A model generated the notes under the pieces. That model searched no databases. It was not told the DNA's origin and worked only from the letters and a program-made list of their open reading frames with translations. Source: Psychroserpens luteolus (lineage in GTDB: Bacteria; Bacteroidota; Bacteroidia; Flavobacteriales; Flavobacteriaceae). From it: a stretch of DNA of 64,000 nucleotides. Below are positions 25,132 through 35,604 of this stretch, piece after piece. The DNA is taken from the NCBI RefSeq assembly GCF_021032705.1, contig NZ_JAHVXI010000002.1, positions 62,001-126,000 on the forward strand, in the 5' to 3' direction. The first letter of the stretch is position 1. Every line of letters starts with the position of its first letter. A program made the position numbers and the translations under genes.

Positions 25132-25895
25132 TATGAGTTCTTGTTTATTATTTCTTTTGCTAAACTTAAATAATTTGTAGCACCTTTACTACTCACATCA
25201 TATTTAATGATACTTTCTCCATAGCTTGGTGCTTCGCCTAGTCTTACATTTCTTTGGATGATGGTTTCAAAAACCATATCACTAAAATGCTTTTGTACTT
25301 CTTCTACTACCTGATTTGATAAACGTAATCGTTGATCAAACATTGTAAGCAACATTCCTTCAATATCTAACTCGGTATTATGAATTTTTTGAACACTTTT
25401 TACAGTATTCAATAATTTCCCTAAACCTTCGAGTGCAAAATATTCACACTGAATAGGAATAATAACAGAATCGGATGCTGTAAGCGCATTTAAAGTTAAT
25501 AATCCCAGAGAAGGAGCACAGTCGATTAAGATATAATCATAAGATGATTTTAAGTGCGATACAGCCTTTCTGAGCATATATTCCCGTTCATCTTTATCTA
25601 CTAGCTCAATTTCAATAGCAACTAAGTCGATATGAGCAGGTATGATATCTACATTAGGTGAATCGGTTTCTATGATGCATTCTTCGGCCGATGCCGTATG
25701 CTCTAATAACTGGTAGGTTCCAATCTCAACTTGTTCTACATCAATGCCAAGTCCGGAAGTAGCATTAGCCTGCGGATCTGCGTCGATAAGCAAGACTTTT
25801 TTTTCTAGAACTCCTAATGATGCTGCTAAATTTACAGAAGTCGTTGTTTTTCCAACGCCTCCTTTTTGATTGGCAATTGCAATGATTTTACCCAT
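25131..25895 (-). CDS. parA: Chromosome partitioning ATPase ParA
   Basis: A 254-residue ParA/Soj ATPase with the deviant Walker A KGGVGKTT (residues 11-18), Walker A' DADPQANAT and Walker B LIDCAPSLGLLTLNAL. It drives origin segregation with ParB. It is the first gene of the operon that runs through parB, DUF5683, dapB, lepB, wbqC and DUF6122 (all minus strand, short gaps or overlaps). The 200-base gap upstream holds no clear promoter box. Confidence 0.98.
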   Translation of the reverse strand: MGKIIAIANQKGGVGKTTTSVNLAASLGVLEKKVLLIDADPQANATSGLGIDVEQVEIGTYQLLEHTASAEECIIETDSPNVDIIPAHIDLVAIEIELVDKDEREYMLRKAVSHLKSSYDYILIDCAPSLGLLTLNALTASDSVIIPIQCEYFALEGLGKLLNTVKSVQKIHNTELDIEGMLLTMFDQRLRLSNQVVEEVQKHFSDMVFETIIQRNVRLGEAPSYGESIIKYDVSSKGATNYLSLAKEIINKNS

Positions 25896-26049
25896 TAATG
25901 ATTTGGTTTTATTTACTGAAGTTTTTATACTTTCTTCAACTGTAAAAATACGATTATTTACGAGTTTTGGAAATGGAAGTTGTTAACAGTATTGCAATAT
26001 ATGCAGAGGTGTCTATTTGTTTAGAAATGAAGCTGATTGGTTATAAAAA

Positions 26050-26075
26050 AAGCAGCCTGAATAGGCTGCTTTTTA
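26050..26075 (-). terminator. Terminator of the M16 peptidase gene
   Basis: AGCAGCCT-GAAT-AGGCTGCT (26051-26070) is a strong 8-bp hairpin flanked by A and T runs, so it works best on the minus strand, 20 bases past the M16 stop; it may also end transcription from the other side. Confidence 0.85.
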
Positions 26076-26095
26076 TTTTATAGAGTGATGGGATA

Positions 26096-28945
26096 TTATT
26101 CTTCTGGTAACAAAATCGCTTTCAAATAACCATCTTGTAAGTATTTCTTAGCAACATTATGAATATCTTCTGTTGTCAAGGCATTTACATTAGCTTCATA
26201 ATTTACAACATTATCTAAATCTGATTTGTTGTAATCTGCATTTTTAATAGCCGATAACCAGAAACGGTTTTGTTCTAATTGCTCTTTTCTTGTTAGTAAC
26301 AAAGCTTTCTTTACTTTGTCAAGATCTGTGGCTTCAGGACCGTTATCAATAATTTTCTGAAGTTCAGCTATAGAAGCTGCTGCGAGCTTTTCGGCATTTT
26401 CAGGAGCACATGGGAAGGAGATACTAAAGTTGAAATTTCCGTATGGAATTTTACGTATCGCTCCTCTAGCACCAGCGCCATAAACGCCACCTTCTTCTTC
26501 TCTTAATTTTTCAATAAGCTTAATACTCAAGATTTCGCCTAAAGCATTCATAGCTCTGGCTTCATTAACATCATATTTAGTTTCACCTCTAAAGACAAGA
26601 TTAACTTGACTCTTTGGCTCTGTACCTTTTCTATATGTGAACTCTTGAGCTCCAGATTTTGGTCTAAAAGAAGATACGTTATACATTTCTCTTTCTGAAG
26701 TCCCAGGCAGTGATGCGATATAGGTTTCGGCTAACTCAGCAATTTTAGCTTCATCGATATTTCCAACGAAATAAAAATTGAAATCACCTGCATTTGCAAA
26801 ACGTTCCTTATACTTTTCATAGGCAAGATCATAATTGGCTTTGTCTAGTCGTTCAGGAGTTGGAAACCCTGTATATCTTGGATTTCCTTCATTTAAGAAT
26901 TCACCTAAAGCAATTGAAAATGATACATTAGGATTAGATAGAATGTTACCTAAAAATGCTTTTTGCTTGCTAATAAATGATGCAAATGCTTCAGGATCTT
27001 TATCTAATTTTGTAAAATATAAATGAACCATCTGGAACATGGTTTCCAAATCTTTTGGTGTTGTAGAACCTCTCATTCCTTCGTCTAAACCTCCAATGTA
27101 AGGTCTAACGTTAGCAATTTTACCAGACATCACTTTTGTCATGTCATTTTTTGAAAGTCCGTCAATACCAGCTTCAGTTAATCCTCCATTTGCACTCGCT
27201 GTTTGCTTTAAAACATCATCAGAGTATAAGGATGTACCACCATAACTAAAGGCCTCAAATAAGATTTCATCATTTTTAAAATCCGTTTTCTTGTAGGTTA
27301 CTTTAGCACCATTACTCAAGGTCATGGTTGTTGTTTCATTTAATTTTCCTTTGTTATTAACTGTAACATTACTAATACTTCCTTTAGCAGGTTTGTTAGC
27401 CATTAATTCTGAACGCACTTCTTCGTCTTCATATCCTTTTAGCTCTGCATTTTTAACGCTATCTAATAAATCGATAACTTCTTTTTCGGTTACTTTTGTT
27501 AATCCATCTTTTTTCGGACCAGTAAGTACCACTAAGCGATTATCGTCATGTAAGAAATCTTTAATCAATCCGTTAACTTCTTCAAGCTTTATTGTAGGCA
27601 ATTGTGATTTTACATAGTTGTATGTCCATTCAGCACCAGGCATTGGACTTTCCTGTAAGAAATTTTGAATATAGCGACCTACAATTCTCCCAGACTCTTG
27701 TTTATCTCTATCTTTATAAGAACGCTCTGTTCTAGCAAAGTAATCCTTTTTAGCACGCTCTAATTCTGATGCATTAAACCCAAAACGCTTTACACGTTCA
27801 TTTTCTTCTAAAAGGGTTTTTAAGGCTTCTAACTGACCAGTTTCGTTAGTCTGCGCGATAGATTGATAGGCTTCTTTATTTCCGATGATACCACCATGAA
27901 ATGAAAATCCGAAAATAAATGGCGGATTAGGTTTGTTGCTGTATTCTCTAAGTCGGTTATTAATCATTTGAGTGAATAAGCCTTCAACCATATTATCTCT
28001 GTAATCCTTTACAGTTCTGGTCTTTTTAACATCACCTTTATCTTTGTAATAGATTTGTACCTGACTTCCAGTTGCCTCTTCGTCCCATTCGATAGCGACA
28101 AATGTGCCTTCATGGTTTTCAGAACCAAACTCTTGTCTAGGCTTAGGGTTTTTAGGGTTTTCTAGACCACTAAAATTAGCTTTGATCTTTTTTTCAAGAG
28201 TCTCTACATCCAAGTCTCCAACAGCAATAACTGCCATTAGGTTTGGGCGATACCAATCTTTTTGAAAGTTTCTTAAGCTTTCATATTTAAAGTTTTCTAG
28301 GTTCTCTTTTGTGCCAATAGGCAAACGATCTGCATATTGAGATTTATATGCAATTTTGTCTAAGTATTTCGATTGCATTCTCGTTGCGGCACCTAATCGT
28401 GTACGATATTCTTCAATCACAACACCTCGCTCTTCGTCGATGTCTTCTGCAGTAAGCAAAGCACCTCCAGCCCAATCTTGCAATATTTGAAATCCTTTAT
28501 CCAATTTTTCTGGATCATCACTAGGAATAGGTAAGATGTAAACCGTTTGATCAAAACCAGTATAGGCATTTAGATCTGCTCCAAATTCTACACCAATGCT
28601 TTGTAGGTAATCAACGAGTTCATTTTTCTTAAAGTTTGTAGTTCCGTTGAAGTTCATATGCTCCATAAAGTGAGCTAGTCCTCTTTGGTCTTCCGTTTCT
28701 AATATAGATCCAGCTTTTATAGCTAGACGTAATTCTACTTTGTCTTCAGGTTTTCCATTGTTTTGAATGTAATAGGTAAGGCCATTACTAAGCACACCAG
28801 TTTTTACATCTGGATTCATTGGAATAGGATCTGAAGGGGAAATTTCTTTTTGCTCCATCGTGGTTTCCTGTGCAAAAGAAACCATTGAGATAAAACATAC
28901 CATAAGCATGCTAAGCATGATTTTTTTTGATGGTTTTAGATTCAT
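26096..28945 (-). CDS. M16 family (insulinase-like) zinc metallopeptidase
   Basis: A 949-residue secreted M16 peptidase: signal peptide ending MVSFAQ, then two M16 repeats. The first repeat carries the inverted zinc motif HFMEH (in GLAHFMEHMNFNG, ~92-96) and the later Glu in the EERGVVIEEY segment (~170). The second repeat lacks HxxEH, as is normal for the inactive half. Size and layout fit PqqL/M16B-type large forms. Probably periplasmic. It is a single-gene unit with its own terminator. Confidence 0.95.
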   Translation of the reverse strand: MNLKPSKKIMLSMLMVCFISMVSFAQETTMEQKEISPSDPIPMNPDVKTGVLSNGLTYYIQNNGKPEDKVELRLAIKAGSILETEDQRGLAHFMEHMNFNGTTNFKKNELVDYLQSIGVEFGADLNAYTGFDQTVYILPIPSDDPEKLDKGFQILQDWAGGALLTAEDIDEERGVVIEEYRTRLGAATRMQSKYLDKIAYKSQYADRLPIGTKENLENFKYESLRNFQKDWYRPNLMAVIAVGDLDVETLEKKIKANFSGLENPKNPKPRQEFGSENHEGTFVAIEWDEEATGSQVQIYYKDKGDVKKTRTVKDYRDNMVEGLFTQMINNRLREYSNKPNPPFIFGFSFHGGIIGNKEAYQSIAQTNETGQLEALKTLLEENERVKRFGFNASELERAKKDYFARTERSYKDRDKQESGRIVGRYIQNFLQESPMPGAEWTYNYVKSQLPTIKLEEVNGLIKDFLHDDNRLVVLTGPKKDGLTKVTEKEVIDLLDSVKNAELKGYEDEEVRSELMANKPAKGSISNVTVNNKGKLNETTTMTLSNGAKVTYKKTDFKNDEILFEAFSYGGTSLYSDDVLKQTASANGGLTEAGIDGLSKNDMTKVMSGKIANVRPYIGGLDEGMRGSTTPKDLETMFQMVHLYFTKLDKDPEAFASFISKQKAFLGNILSNPNVSFSIALGEFLNEGNPRYTGFPTPERLDKANYDLAYEKYKERFANAGDFNFYFVGNIDEAKIAELAETYIASLPGTSEREMYNVSSFRPKSGAQEFTYRKGTEPKSQVNLVFRGETKYDVNEARAMNALGEILSIKLIEKLREEEGGVYGAGARGAIRKIPYGNFNFSISFPCAPENAEKLAAASIAELQKIIDNGPEATDLDKVKKALLLTRKEQLEQNRFWLSAIKNADYNKSDLDNVVNYEANVNALTTEDIHNVAKKYLQDGYLKAILLPEE

Positions 28946-29118
28946 GTGTTTGAGTTTAATTGATTTAAAATTTGAATGTATAAATATAACTAAGTTTTTA
29001 GTTGAATTATTAAATCTTGTACTAAAATTCTTAATTATTTTCCGAAGATATAAAACAAGCGATTGATTTAAAGAAGTTTAACAGGTTTTAACTCTGTAGA
29101 ATAGGAGGTGTGTCAAAA

Positions 29119-29955
29119 TTAATTTTGTGTCAAGTCTTTGAGATAGCGTTTAACAGATTTTCTAAAGTAGCGTCGTAACTTGCGTTCCATTTTAGCATTA
29201 GAAATCGTATCGCGATAATCGAAGCCGTTAAAATACACTCTCGTTTTTCCTTTATTTGCTTTTATCATCGACAGTTGCACATTATGTAAGGTGTCGTTTT
29301 CAATGATGAATTTTTCGATTTTATAATAATTGAGGCTATCACCTTTAGTTCTATAGTAGCCAGTCATTGAAGTTAAAGTTGTATCCTTTTTGATGTCAAA
29401 CGCGCGAAGTTTTTCTAAAATCTGTTTTTGCGTCATTCTTAAAGTAACATCACAATTATGACAAATAAAACTGCTGCTATTAGCTGTTAAATAAAAATAT
29501 CTGGGAGGTGTTTCAGACATTAAAATAAATAGCGTTGGTAAAAGAATGAAAGAAGCATTTAATTTTAAGGGGATAACAAATGCAGATTTGGTTTGTATGT
29601 TCTTTATTAACACATGGGCCAACGGTAACATTAATAAGGCAATATAATCGGTATAATCTACGACTCTTGAGGTTTTTATGAATGCGTATTGGTTATAAAT
29701 ATCTATAGCGCTTGTAGACCATGATGATTTCCAAAACATGAAGAGAACTGCAGACAAGAACAAATTGAATTTAACATGTTTCGGATTAAAAAACGTAATT
29801 AGAACAGGAAGAATAATCATACCTACGATATCAGACAGTTTTCCTGTAAACCAGTTTGAAAACTCCCATTTAAAAACATGATCATTAAGAACTAAGATGA
29901 TGAGACATATGATAAATACGTAGTTTAAGAGTAAGTGTCGTCTTTCAAATTTCAT
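29119..29955 (-). CDS. Unrecognised multi-pass membrane protein with a C-terminal basic domain
   Basis: A 278-residue protein with about five membrane segments in the first 155 residues (WFTGKLSDIVGMIILPVLITFF and similar), then a soluble part with a CHNC pair (~residues 164-167), TLRMTQKQILEKLRAFDI and a very basic tail (KMERKLRRYFRKSVKRYLKD). The family is unknown to me. Start of a run of three membrane-linked genes (29119-30841) on the same strand with short gaps; the CxxC could bind metal or heme-like groups, but that is a guess. Confidence 0.6.
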   Translation of the reverse strand: MKFERRHLLLNYVFIICLIILVLNDHVFKWEFSNWFTGKLSDIVGMIILPVLITFFNPKHVKFNLFLSAVLFMFWKSSWSTSAIDIYNQYAFIKTSRVVDYTDYIALLMLPLAHVLIKNIQTKSAFVIPLKLNASFILLPTLFILMSETPPRYFYLTANSSSFICHNCDVTLRMTQKQILEKLRAFDIKKDTTLTSMTGYYRTKGDSLNYYKIEKFIIENDTLHNVQLSMIKANKGKTRVYFNGFDYRDTISNAKMERKLRRYFRKSVKRYLKDLTQN

Positions 29956-29981
29956 ATAGTCTTAACGCGAAATTTATTAAA

Positions 29982-30485
29982 TTATTGATTAGAATACTGT
30001 TGGACCATTCGTTTTATATTTGGTTTTAAATCTTCATATACAATAGCCTTCTCTGGTTGGTTAATTTTGTAAATGATATAACTTGATTTTACCTGTTTGC
30101 TTTTGTTTTTAAATTCGATGTCGTAGATTTTACCAGAAGCTTCATATTCAAAAAGATGTACATTAAAAGAAGATGTTTTATTAGGTTTTATAACATCGCT
30201 GTATATGAGTTGGCCTTTAACAATCATGCCATTAGAGAGAATGCTGATAACCTTCTTCTTCTTTACATCCCATTGTACTAAACTCAAAATGAAGAGCACT
30301 TGAAATACGATGGATGCACCTTTCCAAAACAGCCCTTCTGTGACTAAAAATCGTGGCTGTGAACTAAACAAATCAATATTGATTATGGCAAAAATAACAA
30401 TGACAATATAAAGGATGTAGTTGTTTCTATTAAGTGCCTTAGATAGTTTTGCATTGTCCCGTATTTGAATTTTGCCTGTTCTCAT
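29982..30485 (-). CDS. Unrecognised membrane protein
   Basis: A 167-residue protein with two membrane segments (about 27-46 and 52-72) and a C-terminal soluble part of mixed strands (VISILSNGMIVKGQLIY, YEASGKIYDIEFKNKSK). I do not recognise the family. Its ATG overlaps the stop of the RDD gene by four bases, so the two form a unit. Confidence 0.65.
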   Translation of the reverse strand: MRTGKIQIRDNAKLSKALNRNNYILYIVIVIFAIINIDLFSSQPRFLVTEGLFWKGASIVFQVLFILSLVQWDVKKKKVISILSNGMIVKGQLIYSDVIKPNKTSSFNVHLFEYEASGKIYDIEFKNKSKQVKSSYIIYKINQPEKAIVYEDLKPNIKRMVQQYSNQ

Positions 30486-30841
30486 TTAGCTTTCATAAGT
30501 TTAGTGCTTGAGAATAGATCATGCATTCCTAATTCATAACCAAACATATAGGAAAGTGTATCAAAAGGCAGTACTCTAGATATCGAGCGAATTAAAATCC
30601 TAATAGCATATGGTTTGGTACCATCATTTTGGACAACTCTAGTTTTGGTAATCATTTTACCTAAGGTTTGATGTGTCGTCAATTCAAACAAGAAATAATA
30701 GGCAAACATGATACTATAGAATACGACATAATTAATGCTGTAGCTATTTTCGAATATTGTAAACACAAAAAACAAGAGATAAACAACTAGCATGTCGATG
30801 ATGTAATTAGCAAGTCGTGTGGTTTTATCTATGTTTTTCAT
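30482..30841 (-). CDS. RDD family membrane protein
   Basis: A 119-residue RDD protein with three membrane segments. The pattern TTRLANYIIDMLVVYLLFFVF (Arg-Asp/Asp pairs in the first helix) and LGKMITKTRVVQNDGTKPYAIRILIRSISRVLPFD at the C-terminus are characteristic. The family is thought to carry small solutes or ions, without proof. It precedes, and overlaps, the gene at 29982-30485. Confidence 0.88.
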   Translation of the reverse strand: MKNIDKTTRLANYIIDMLVVYLLFFVFTIFENSYSINYVVFYSIMFAYYFLFELTTHQTLGKMITKTRVVQNDGTKPYAIRILIRSISRVLPFDTLSYMFGYELGMHDLFSSTKLMKAK

Positions 30842-30860
30842 TTATCATGTTTCAGATAAT

Positions 30861-32978
30861 TTAGTCAATTAGAATGTCTAATATCTTAATCGCTGCATCA
30901 CTAATTTTGGTGCCTGGACCAAATACGGCTACTGCGCCAGCATCGAATAAATATTGATAATCTTGCTTAGGAATCACGCCTCCAACGATAACCATGATGT
31001 CTTCACGACCATAGTTCTTTAGTTCTTCTATTACTTGAGGTACTAAAGTCTTATGTCCTGCAGCTAAGGAAGATACGCCTAAAATATGAACGTCATTTTC
31101 CACTGCTTGTTTAGCCGCTTCTTTTGGTGTTTGAAACAGCGGACCAATATCAACATCAAAACCAACATCGGCATATCCAGTGGCTACAACTTTGGCACCA
31201 CGATCATGACCATCTTGCCCCATTTTGGCAATCATTATTCTTGGTCTTCGACCGTCTTGTTCAGCAAAAGTATCTGCTAATTCTCTAGCCTTTTTAAAAC
31301 TTTCGTCGTCTTTAATTTCTTTACTATACACGCCTGAAAATGATTTTATTTGTGCTTTATATCGTCCAAATTCTGCTTCTAGAGCATCACTAATTTCACC
31401 CAATGTAGCACGTTCTCTCGCTGCATCTACTGCTAAAGCTAATAAATTCTCTTTGCCTGAGCGAGCGGCTTCGGTTAATTTTGATAGTGCTTGGTGTACT
31501 TTTTCTGTATTTCTTGTTGATTTGATTTGCTCTAAACGCTTAATTTGTCCATTCCTAACTGTTTGATTGTCAACTTCTAAAGTTGAAATTGGATCTTCTT
31601 CTTCCAACCTGAATTTATTGACTCCAACAATAATATCTTGTCCAGAATCGATACGAGCTTGCTTACGCGCGGCAGCTTCTTCAATTCTTAATTTAGGAAT
31701 ACCAGCTTCAATAGCTTTAGTCATTCCACCAAGCTCTTCGACCTCTTCAATTAAAGACCACGCTTTTTGAGCGATATCATGAGTGAGTTTTTCAACGTAA
31801 TAACTTCCAGCCCATGGGTCGACAGTTTTAGTGATTCCCGTTTCCTCTTGTAAAAAAATTTGTGTGTTTCTTGCAATACGCGCCGAAAAATCGGTTGGTA
31901 GTGCAATGGCTTCATCTAAGGCATTGGTATGTAAACTTTGCGTACCACCAAAAGCAGCAGCAGCAGCTTCAATAGTAGTTCGAGCCACATTATTAAAAGG
32001 ATCTTGTTCTGTTAAACTCCATCCTGAGGTTTGGCAATGTGTTCGCAAAGCCAAAGATTTTTGGTTTTTAGGATTGAATTGACTCACTAGTTTTGCCCAA
32101 AGCATTCGTGCGGCACGCATCTTTGCAATCTCCATAAAGTGATTCATTCCTATAGCCCAAAAGAAGGACAAGCGAGGTGCAAAAGTGTCTATATCCATTC
32201 CAGCTTCAAGTCCTTTCTTAATGTATTCTAATCCGTCGGCTAATGTGTAAGCCAACTCAATATCACATGTTGCTCCAGCTTCTTGCATATGATATCCAGA
32301 AATACTAATACTATTAAATTTGGGCATGTTTTGACTTGTGAATTCAAAAATATCCGAAATGATCTTCATTGAAGGTGTAGGCGGATAGATATAGGTATTA
32401 CGCACCATGAACTCTTTGAGAATATCATTTTGAATTGTTCCAGCCAATTGTTCTGGAGAAACACCTTGCTCTTCTGCAGCTACAATATAAAACGCCATTA
32501 TTGGTAGTACAGCACCATTCATGGTCATGGATACCGACATTTTATCGAGCGGAATTTGATTGAATAGAATTTTCATATCCTCAACCGAATCTATAGCGAC
32601 ACCAGCTTTACCAACATCACCAACAACACGTTCATGGTCAGAATCATATCCTCGATGTGTAGCAAGATCAAATGCAACCGATAGCCCTTTTTGACCAGCG
32701 GCAAGGTTTCTTCTATAGAACGCATTACTATCCTCAGCTGTTGAAAAACCAGCATATTGACGAATGGTCCAAGGTCTGCGCACATACATCGTCGAATAAG
32801 GTCCACGTAAGTTAGGTGCTAAACCAGCAACGAAGTTTAAATGCTCAAGGTTTTCAATATCATCTTTAGAGTAAGAGGATTTAACCTCGATATCCTCAGC
32901 AGTTTGAAAAGTGCTTTCGGCAGCCGATCTATGAATTGTTTTACGATCTATTGTAATATGTTGAAGATTTTTACGCAT
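30861..32978 (-). CDS. scpA: Methylmalonyl-CoA mutase, large (cobalamin-binding) subunit
   Basis: A 705-residue adenosylcobalamin-dependent mutase that interconverts (R)-methylmalonyl-CoA and succinyl-CoA. The TIM-barrel part has [41 protein letters not shown]; the B12 domain at ~578-705 carries DGHDRG (Asp589, His591 as lower ligand), SSLAAGH and GGVIP. Length is typical for the alpha chain. Its gene is the last of an operon with the small subunit and two lipoproteins, whose genes lie between the two subunits. Confidence 0.97.
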   Translation of the reverse strand: MRKNLQHITIDRKTIHRSAAESTFQTAEDIEVKSSYSKDDIENLEHLNFVAGLAPNLRGPYSTMYVRRPWTIRQYAGFSTAEDSNAFYRRNLAAGQKGLSVAFDLATHRGYDSDHERVVGDVGKAGVAIDSVEDMKILFNQIPLDKMSVSMTMNGAVLPIMAFYIVAAEEQGVSPEQLAGTIQNDILKEFMVRNTYIYPPTPSMKIISDIFEFTSQNMPKFNSISISGYHMQEAGATCDIELAYTLADGLEYIKKGLEAGMDIDTFAPRLSFFWAIGMNHFMEIAKMRAARMLWAKLVSQFNPKNQKSLALRTHCQTSGWSLTEQDPFNNVARTTIEAAAAAFGGTQSLHTNALDEAIALPTDFSARIARNTQIFLQEETGITKTVDPWAGSYYVEKLTHDIAQKAWSLIEEVEELGGMTKAIEAGIPKLRIEEAAARKQARIDSGQDIIVGVNKFRLEEEDPISTLEVDNQTVRNGQIKRLEQIKSTRNTEKVHQALSKLTEAARSGKENLLALAVDAARERATLGEISDALEAEFGRYKAQIKSFSGVYSKEIKDDESFKKARELADTFAEQDGRRPRIMIAKMGQDGHDRGAKVVATGYADVGFDVDIGPLFQTPKEAAKQAVENDVHILGVSSLAAGHKTLVPQVIEELKNYGREDIMVIVGGVIPKQDYQYLFDAGAVAVFGPGTKISDAAIKILDILID

Positions 32979-33583
32979 TATTTCACAACTATTTTTTCAA
33001 TATAAGCATTATAGTTTTTGTTCGTAGTTGAATATATATTCATTGCAAATGTTTTATAATTTGATGAAATGATATAGATGGTATTATAGCTACTACGTCC
33101 ATGTCCGTCATTCATTCTAAAACTAGATTTAAATACTTTTGTCTTTACATTTCCTGAATAACCAGCATCTAGTCGCTCACAATTCAAGCCTACTGCCTCA
33201 GCATAATCACTACATGACCTTGATAGTATTGATGCTAACTGCGCTGATTGTTCTCTTGTGAAAGGCAAAAAATCTGACACTTTCACACTAATTAATGTTG
33301 ACGATGCGATATCTCTAAAATAATAGATATTTCCTTTTGAATATTTTAAAAAATCAAATCGTCTTTTTTCTATTCTCTTTTCTTCAGAATCCGGAAAGCT
33401 TTCGATTAATTTACCATAAGCGTCTTCTGAAAATTCCTGAAAATAAGATGGTAAATAGATGTCAATATTATCATGTTCTAACTCAAAATATTCACCAGGA
33501 ATATCAACTCTTTTGTTGGTTTCATCTTTACATGATAAAACAGTAAAAATACATATAACAAAAGCTAGTCTAATTTTCATCAA
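32978..33583 (-). CDS. Lipoprotein of unknown function in the methylmalonyl-CoA mutase operon
   Basis: A 201-residue lipoprotein with lipobox VLSC (Cys17) in [20 protein letters not shown]. The rest is a mix of helix and strand with a central Cys pair (around residues 121 and 129). No family is known to me. The N-terminus [10 protein letters not shown] closely resembles CKEETSKKVD of the neighbouring lipoprotein, so the signal regions may be related by duplication. It shares its last base with the start of the mutase gene. Confidence 0.65.
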   Translation of the reverse strand: MMKIRLAFVICIFTVLSCKDETNKRVDIPGEYFELEHDNIDIYLPSYFQEFSEDAYGKLIESFPDSEEKRIEKRRFDFLKYSKGNIYYFRDIASSTLISVKVSDFLPFTREQSAQLASILSRSCSDYAEAVGLNCERLDAGYSGNVKTKVFKSSFRMNDGHGRSSYNTIYIISSNYKTFAMNIYSTTNKNYNAYIEKIVVK

Positions 33584-34231
33584 CTAGTGATTATGACCAT
33601 CGTGAGAAGAATGTTCTTGTGCATTACTCTCTACTTTTTGAGGCGCTTTACTAAAATCAATGTCATATATTTTTCCGTAGAAAAACTCTAAAGCGATATA
33701 TGTTGCTAAATATTTATCATCCTTCATTCCAAACGTCTTACGCTTCAATTCTTCACCTACCATACGTAAGCTCATACTGTTGGTTTGAAGTAAAGCACTA
33801 AATGTTTTTTGTAAAGGTTCATCTTTTATGTTATCTCCAACACATGCAATAAAGGGATGATCATAATTGACTCTGCTACCAAAAGCATCTACTGCTGGTC
33901 GCCATAAACTTTCTTGTTGTTTTAAGGCTTCTAATACTTTCTTGGAGTGTTCAGATGTCATTTTATGATAGTCAACTTTATTATTAGATGCTTGACTCAC
34001 AAACATACTATAGGCACGAGAGTAGACAGGGCTGCCAGGTGTGTAAAAGTTGACCAAATCATTTTCAAAAGAATAAAAAGCTTCTCTTAATAAATCGGTA
34101 TCCACATTGTCACAATCTATTATGTTTTCAACGCTTGGGTATTTGTATTCAAAGTCTACTTTTTTTGATGTTTCTTCTTTACAGTTGAACAGGCAAAAGC
34201 ATATTGCCAATAGTGTTAATCTTAACTTCAT
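33584..34231 (-). CDS. Lipoprotein with a histidine-rich tail
   Basis: A 215-residue lipoprotein: signal LLAICFCLFNC (Cys17), a helical domain with Tyr- and Phe-rich segments, and a C-terminal tail ending EHSSHDGHNH, a likely metal-binding run. I do not recognise the family, though the plan resembles periplasmic proteins found near metalloenzymes. It lies between the small subunit of methylmalonyl-CoA mutase and the other lipoprotein, with no space between it and the latter. Confidence 0.65.
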   Translation of the reverse strand: MKLRLTLLAICFCLFNCKEETSKKVDFEYKYPSVENIIDCDNVDTDLLREAFYSFENDLVNFYTPGSPVYSRAYSMFVSQASNNKVDYHKMTSEHSKKVLEALKQQESLWRPAVDAFGSRVNYDHPFIACVGDNIKDEPLQKTFSALLQTNSMSLRMVGEELKRKTFGMKDDKYLATYIALEFFYGKIYDIDFSKAPQKVESNAQEHSSHDGHNH

Positions 34232-34242
34232 GTTTTTGATTT

Positions 34243-35604
34243 TTATTCGGTTTTAAGTCGTTCTTGTTCTATGGTTTCCGCGAGACGTTTCTCAATAATT
34301 GGTTCGATCAACGTTTTCACAGGGTTGGTTTTTACAAATGGATATAACTCTAAGTCGTTTTTCATTGTATCATGCGGATTTGGATGTTTATTAGTTCCTA
34401 ATAACACATGATCTCCAGCATCAAATAGGTTTTGCTCTTTAGAGGCACTTTCTTTAATTTTCTTTTGAATAGTGCCTTCTTTGAGCTGGTTTAGGAATCC
34501 GCCATTTGCCTCAATATCTTTGAACAACGCCAAAGCCTTGTCACTTAATTGAGTAGTTAAACTTTCAATATAATAAGTACCATCAGCAGGATTATCGACC
34601 TTGTCAAAATAGCTTTCATGCTTTAAAACCAATAATTGATTACGTGAGATACGATCGCCAAATTCATTGTTTTTGTGATAAATTGCATCATATGGTAAAT
34701 TGGTAATAATATTTGCGCCACCTATAACAGCACTCATGCATTCAGTTGTCGTGCGTAGCATATTAGTATTGTAATCATAAATAGTCTTATTCCGCTTTGT
34801 AGGTGTTGCTTTAATCACACAGTCTTGATTTATAGTATACTCTTGCGCTAAGGCACTATATAATGTACGCAATGCTCTCAATTTTGCAATTTCAAAAAAA
34901 TAATTTGTACCAACAGATACATTAAAAATTACTTTTAACGATTGCTTTTGAGTTGTATTTAATTTGTTGTCAAAATGATTAAAATACTCATTTATATGAG
35001 CCATTGCATAAGCTAATTGTTGAGTCATATTAGCGCCAGCATTTTGGTAGAGGTCAACATTAATGCTAATTGTATTTGTTTGTTTTACTACCGTTTCAAA
35101 ATGGTTGTGATCTTCTTTCAGGTTATGATACCAATTTCCCGTTTTCGCAAGATGACCAATAATGTCAACTTGAATATCACTATATTCTACTGAAGGTATT
35201 TTCGCTATAAATTCTGAGGATAAAAATTGAGGTGTAATCGTTATTGGAGTAGAAGAAGAATCAATATCTTTTAAAAGGTTAGGAATAGACGTGTCTTCGG
35301 AAGGAATGACAAATTCAATAGCTTCTGCGCCTCTTGAAATAGCATCAACCGCTTTAGTGTTTGATTTTTCAGTATGTGCAACAAAAATAGACTGCCCAAT
35401 CTTAAATTCGCTGGCTTTAGCATCAGACAGCAAAGGCAACTTATCGAATTCATCTGCGTGATAAAAGGGTTTAACATCTATACCTTCGTTGGTGTGCCAA
35501 ATTAAAGTCTCGTTATAATCTGCTCCTTTTAAATCGGCTTGAATTTTTTGTTTCCACTGTTTTGAAGAAACTTCAGAAAAATTACTAAATAATGTTTTAC
35601 TCAT
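34243..35604 (-). CDS. Methylmalonyl-CoA mutase, small (beta) subunit
   Basis: A 453-residue homologue of the mutase TIM-barrel that lacks the B12 domain, as the beta chain does; it is shorter than the ~620-residue chain of Propionibacterium. The KQKIQADLKGADYNETLIWHTNEGIDVKPFY start and the NAGANMTQQLAYAMAHINEYF segment are characteristic. It heterodimerises with the alpha chain at 30861-32978, here 1.3 kb away because of two lipoprotein genes. Confidence 0.93.
   Translation of the reverse strand: MSKTLFSNFSEVSSKQWKQKIQADLKGADYNETLIWHTNEGIDVKPFYHADEFDKLPLLSDAKASEFKIGQSIFVAHTEKSNTKAVDAISRGAEAIEFVIPSEDTSIPNLLKDIDSSSTPITITPQFLSSEFIAKIPSVEYSDIQVDIIGHLAKTGNWYHNLKEDHNHFETVVKQTNTISINVDLYQNAGANMTQQLAYAMAHINEYFNHFDNKLNTTQKQSLKVIFNVSVGTNYFFEIAKLRALRTLYSALAQEYTINQDCVIKATPTKRNKTIYDYNTNMLRTTTECMSAVIGGANIITNLPYDAIYHKNNEFGDRISRNQLLVLKHESYFDKVDNPADGTYYIESLTTQLSDKALALFKDIEANGGFLNQLKEGTIQKKIKESASKEQNLFDAGDHVLLGTNKHPNPHDTMKNDLELYPFVKTNPVKTLIEPIIEKRLAETIEQERLKTE

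Noticed and set aside
24232-25895. A parS site or replication origin beside parAB
   Set aside because: I found no near-perfect 16-base palindrome of the parS type or DnaA box cluster near these genes; the par genes need not lie at the origin.
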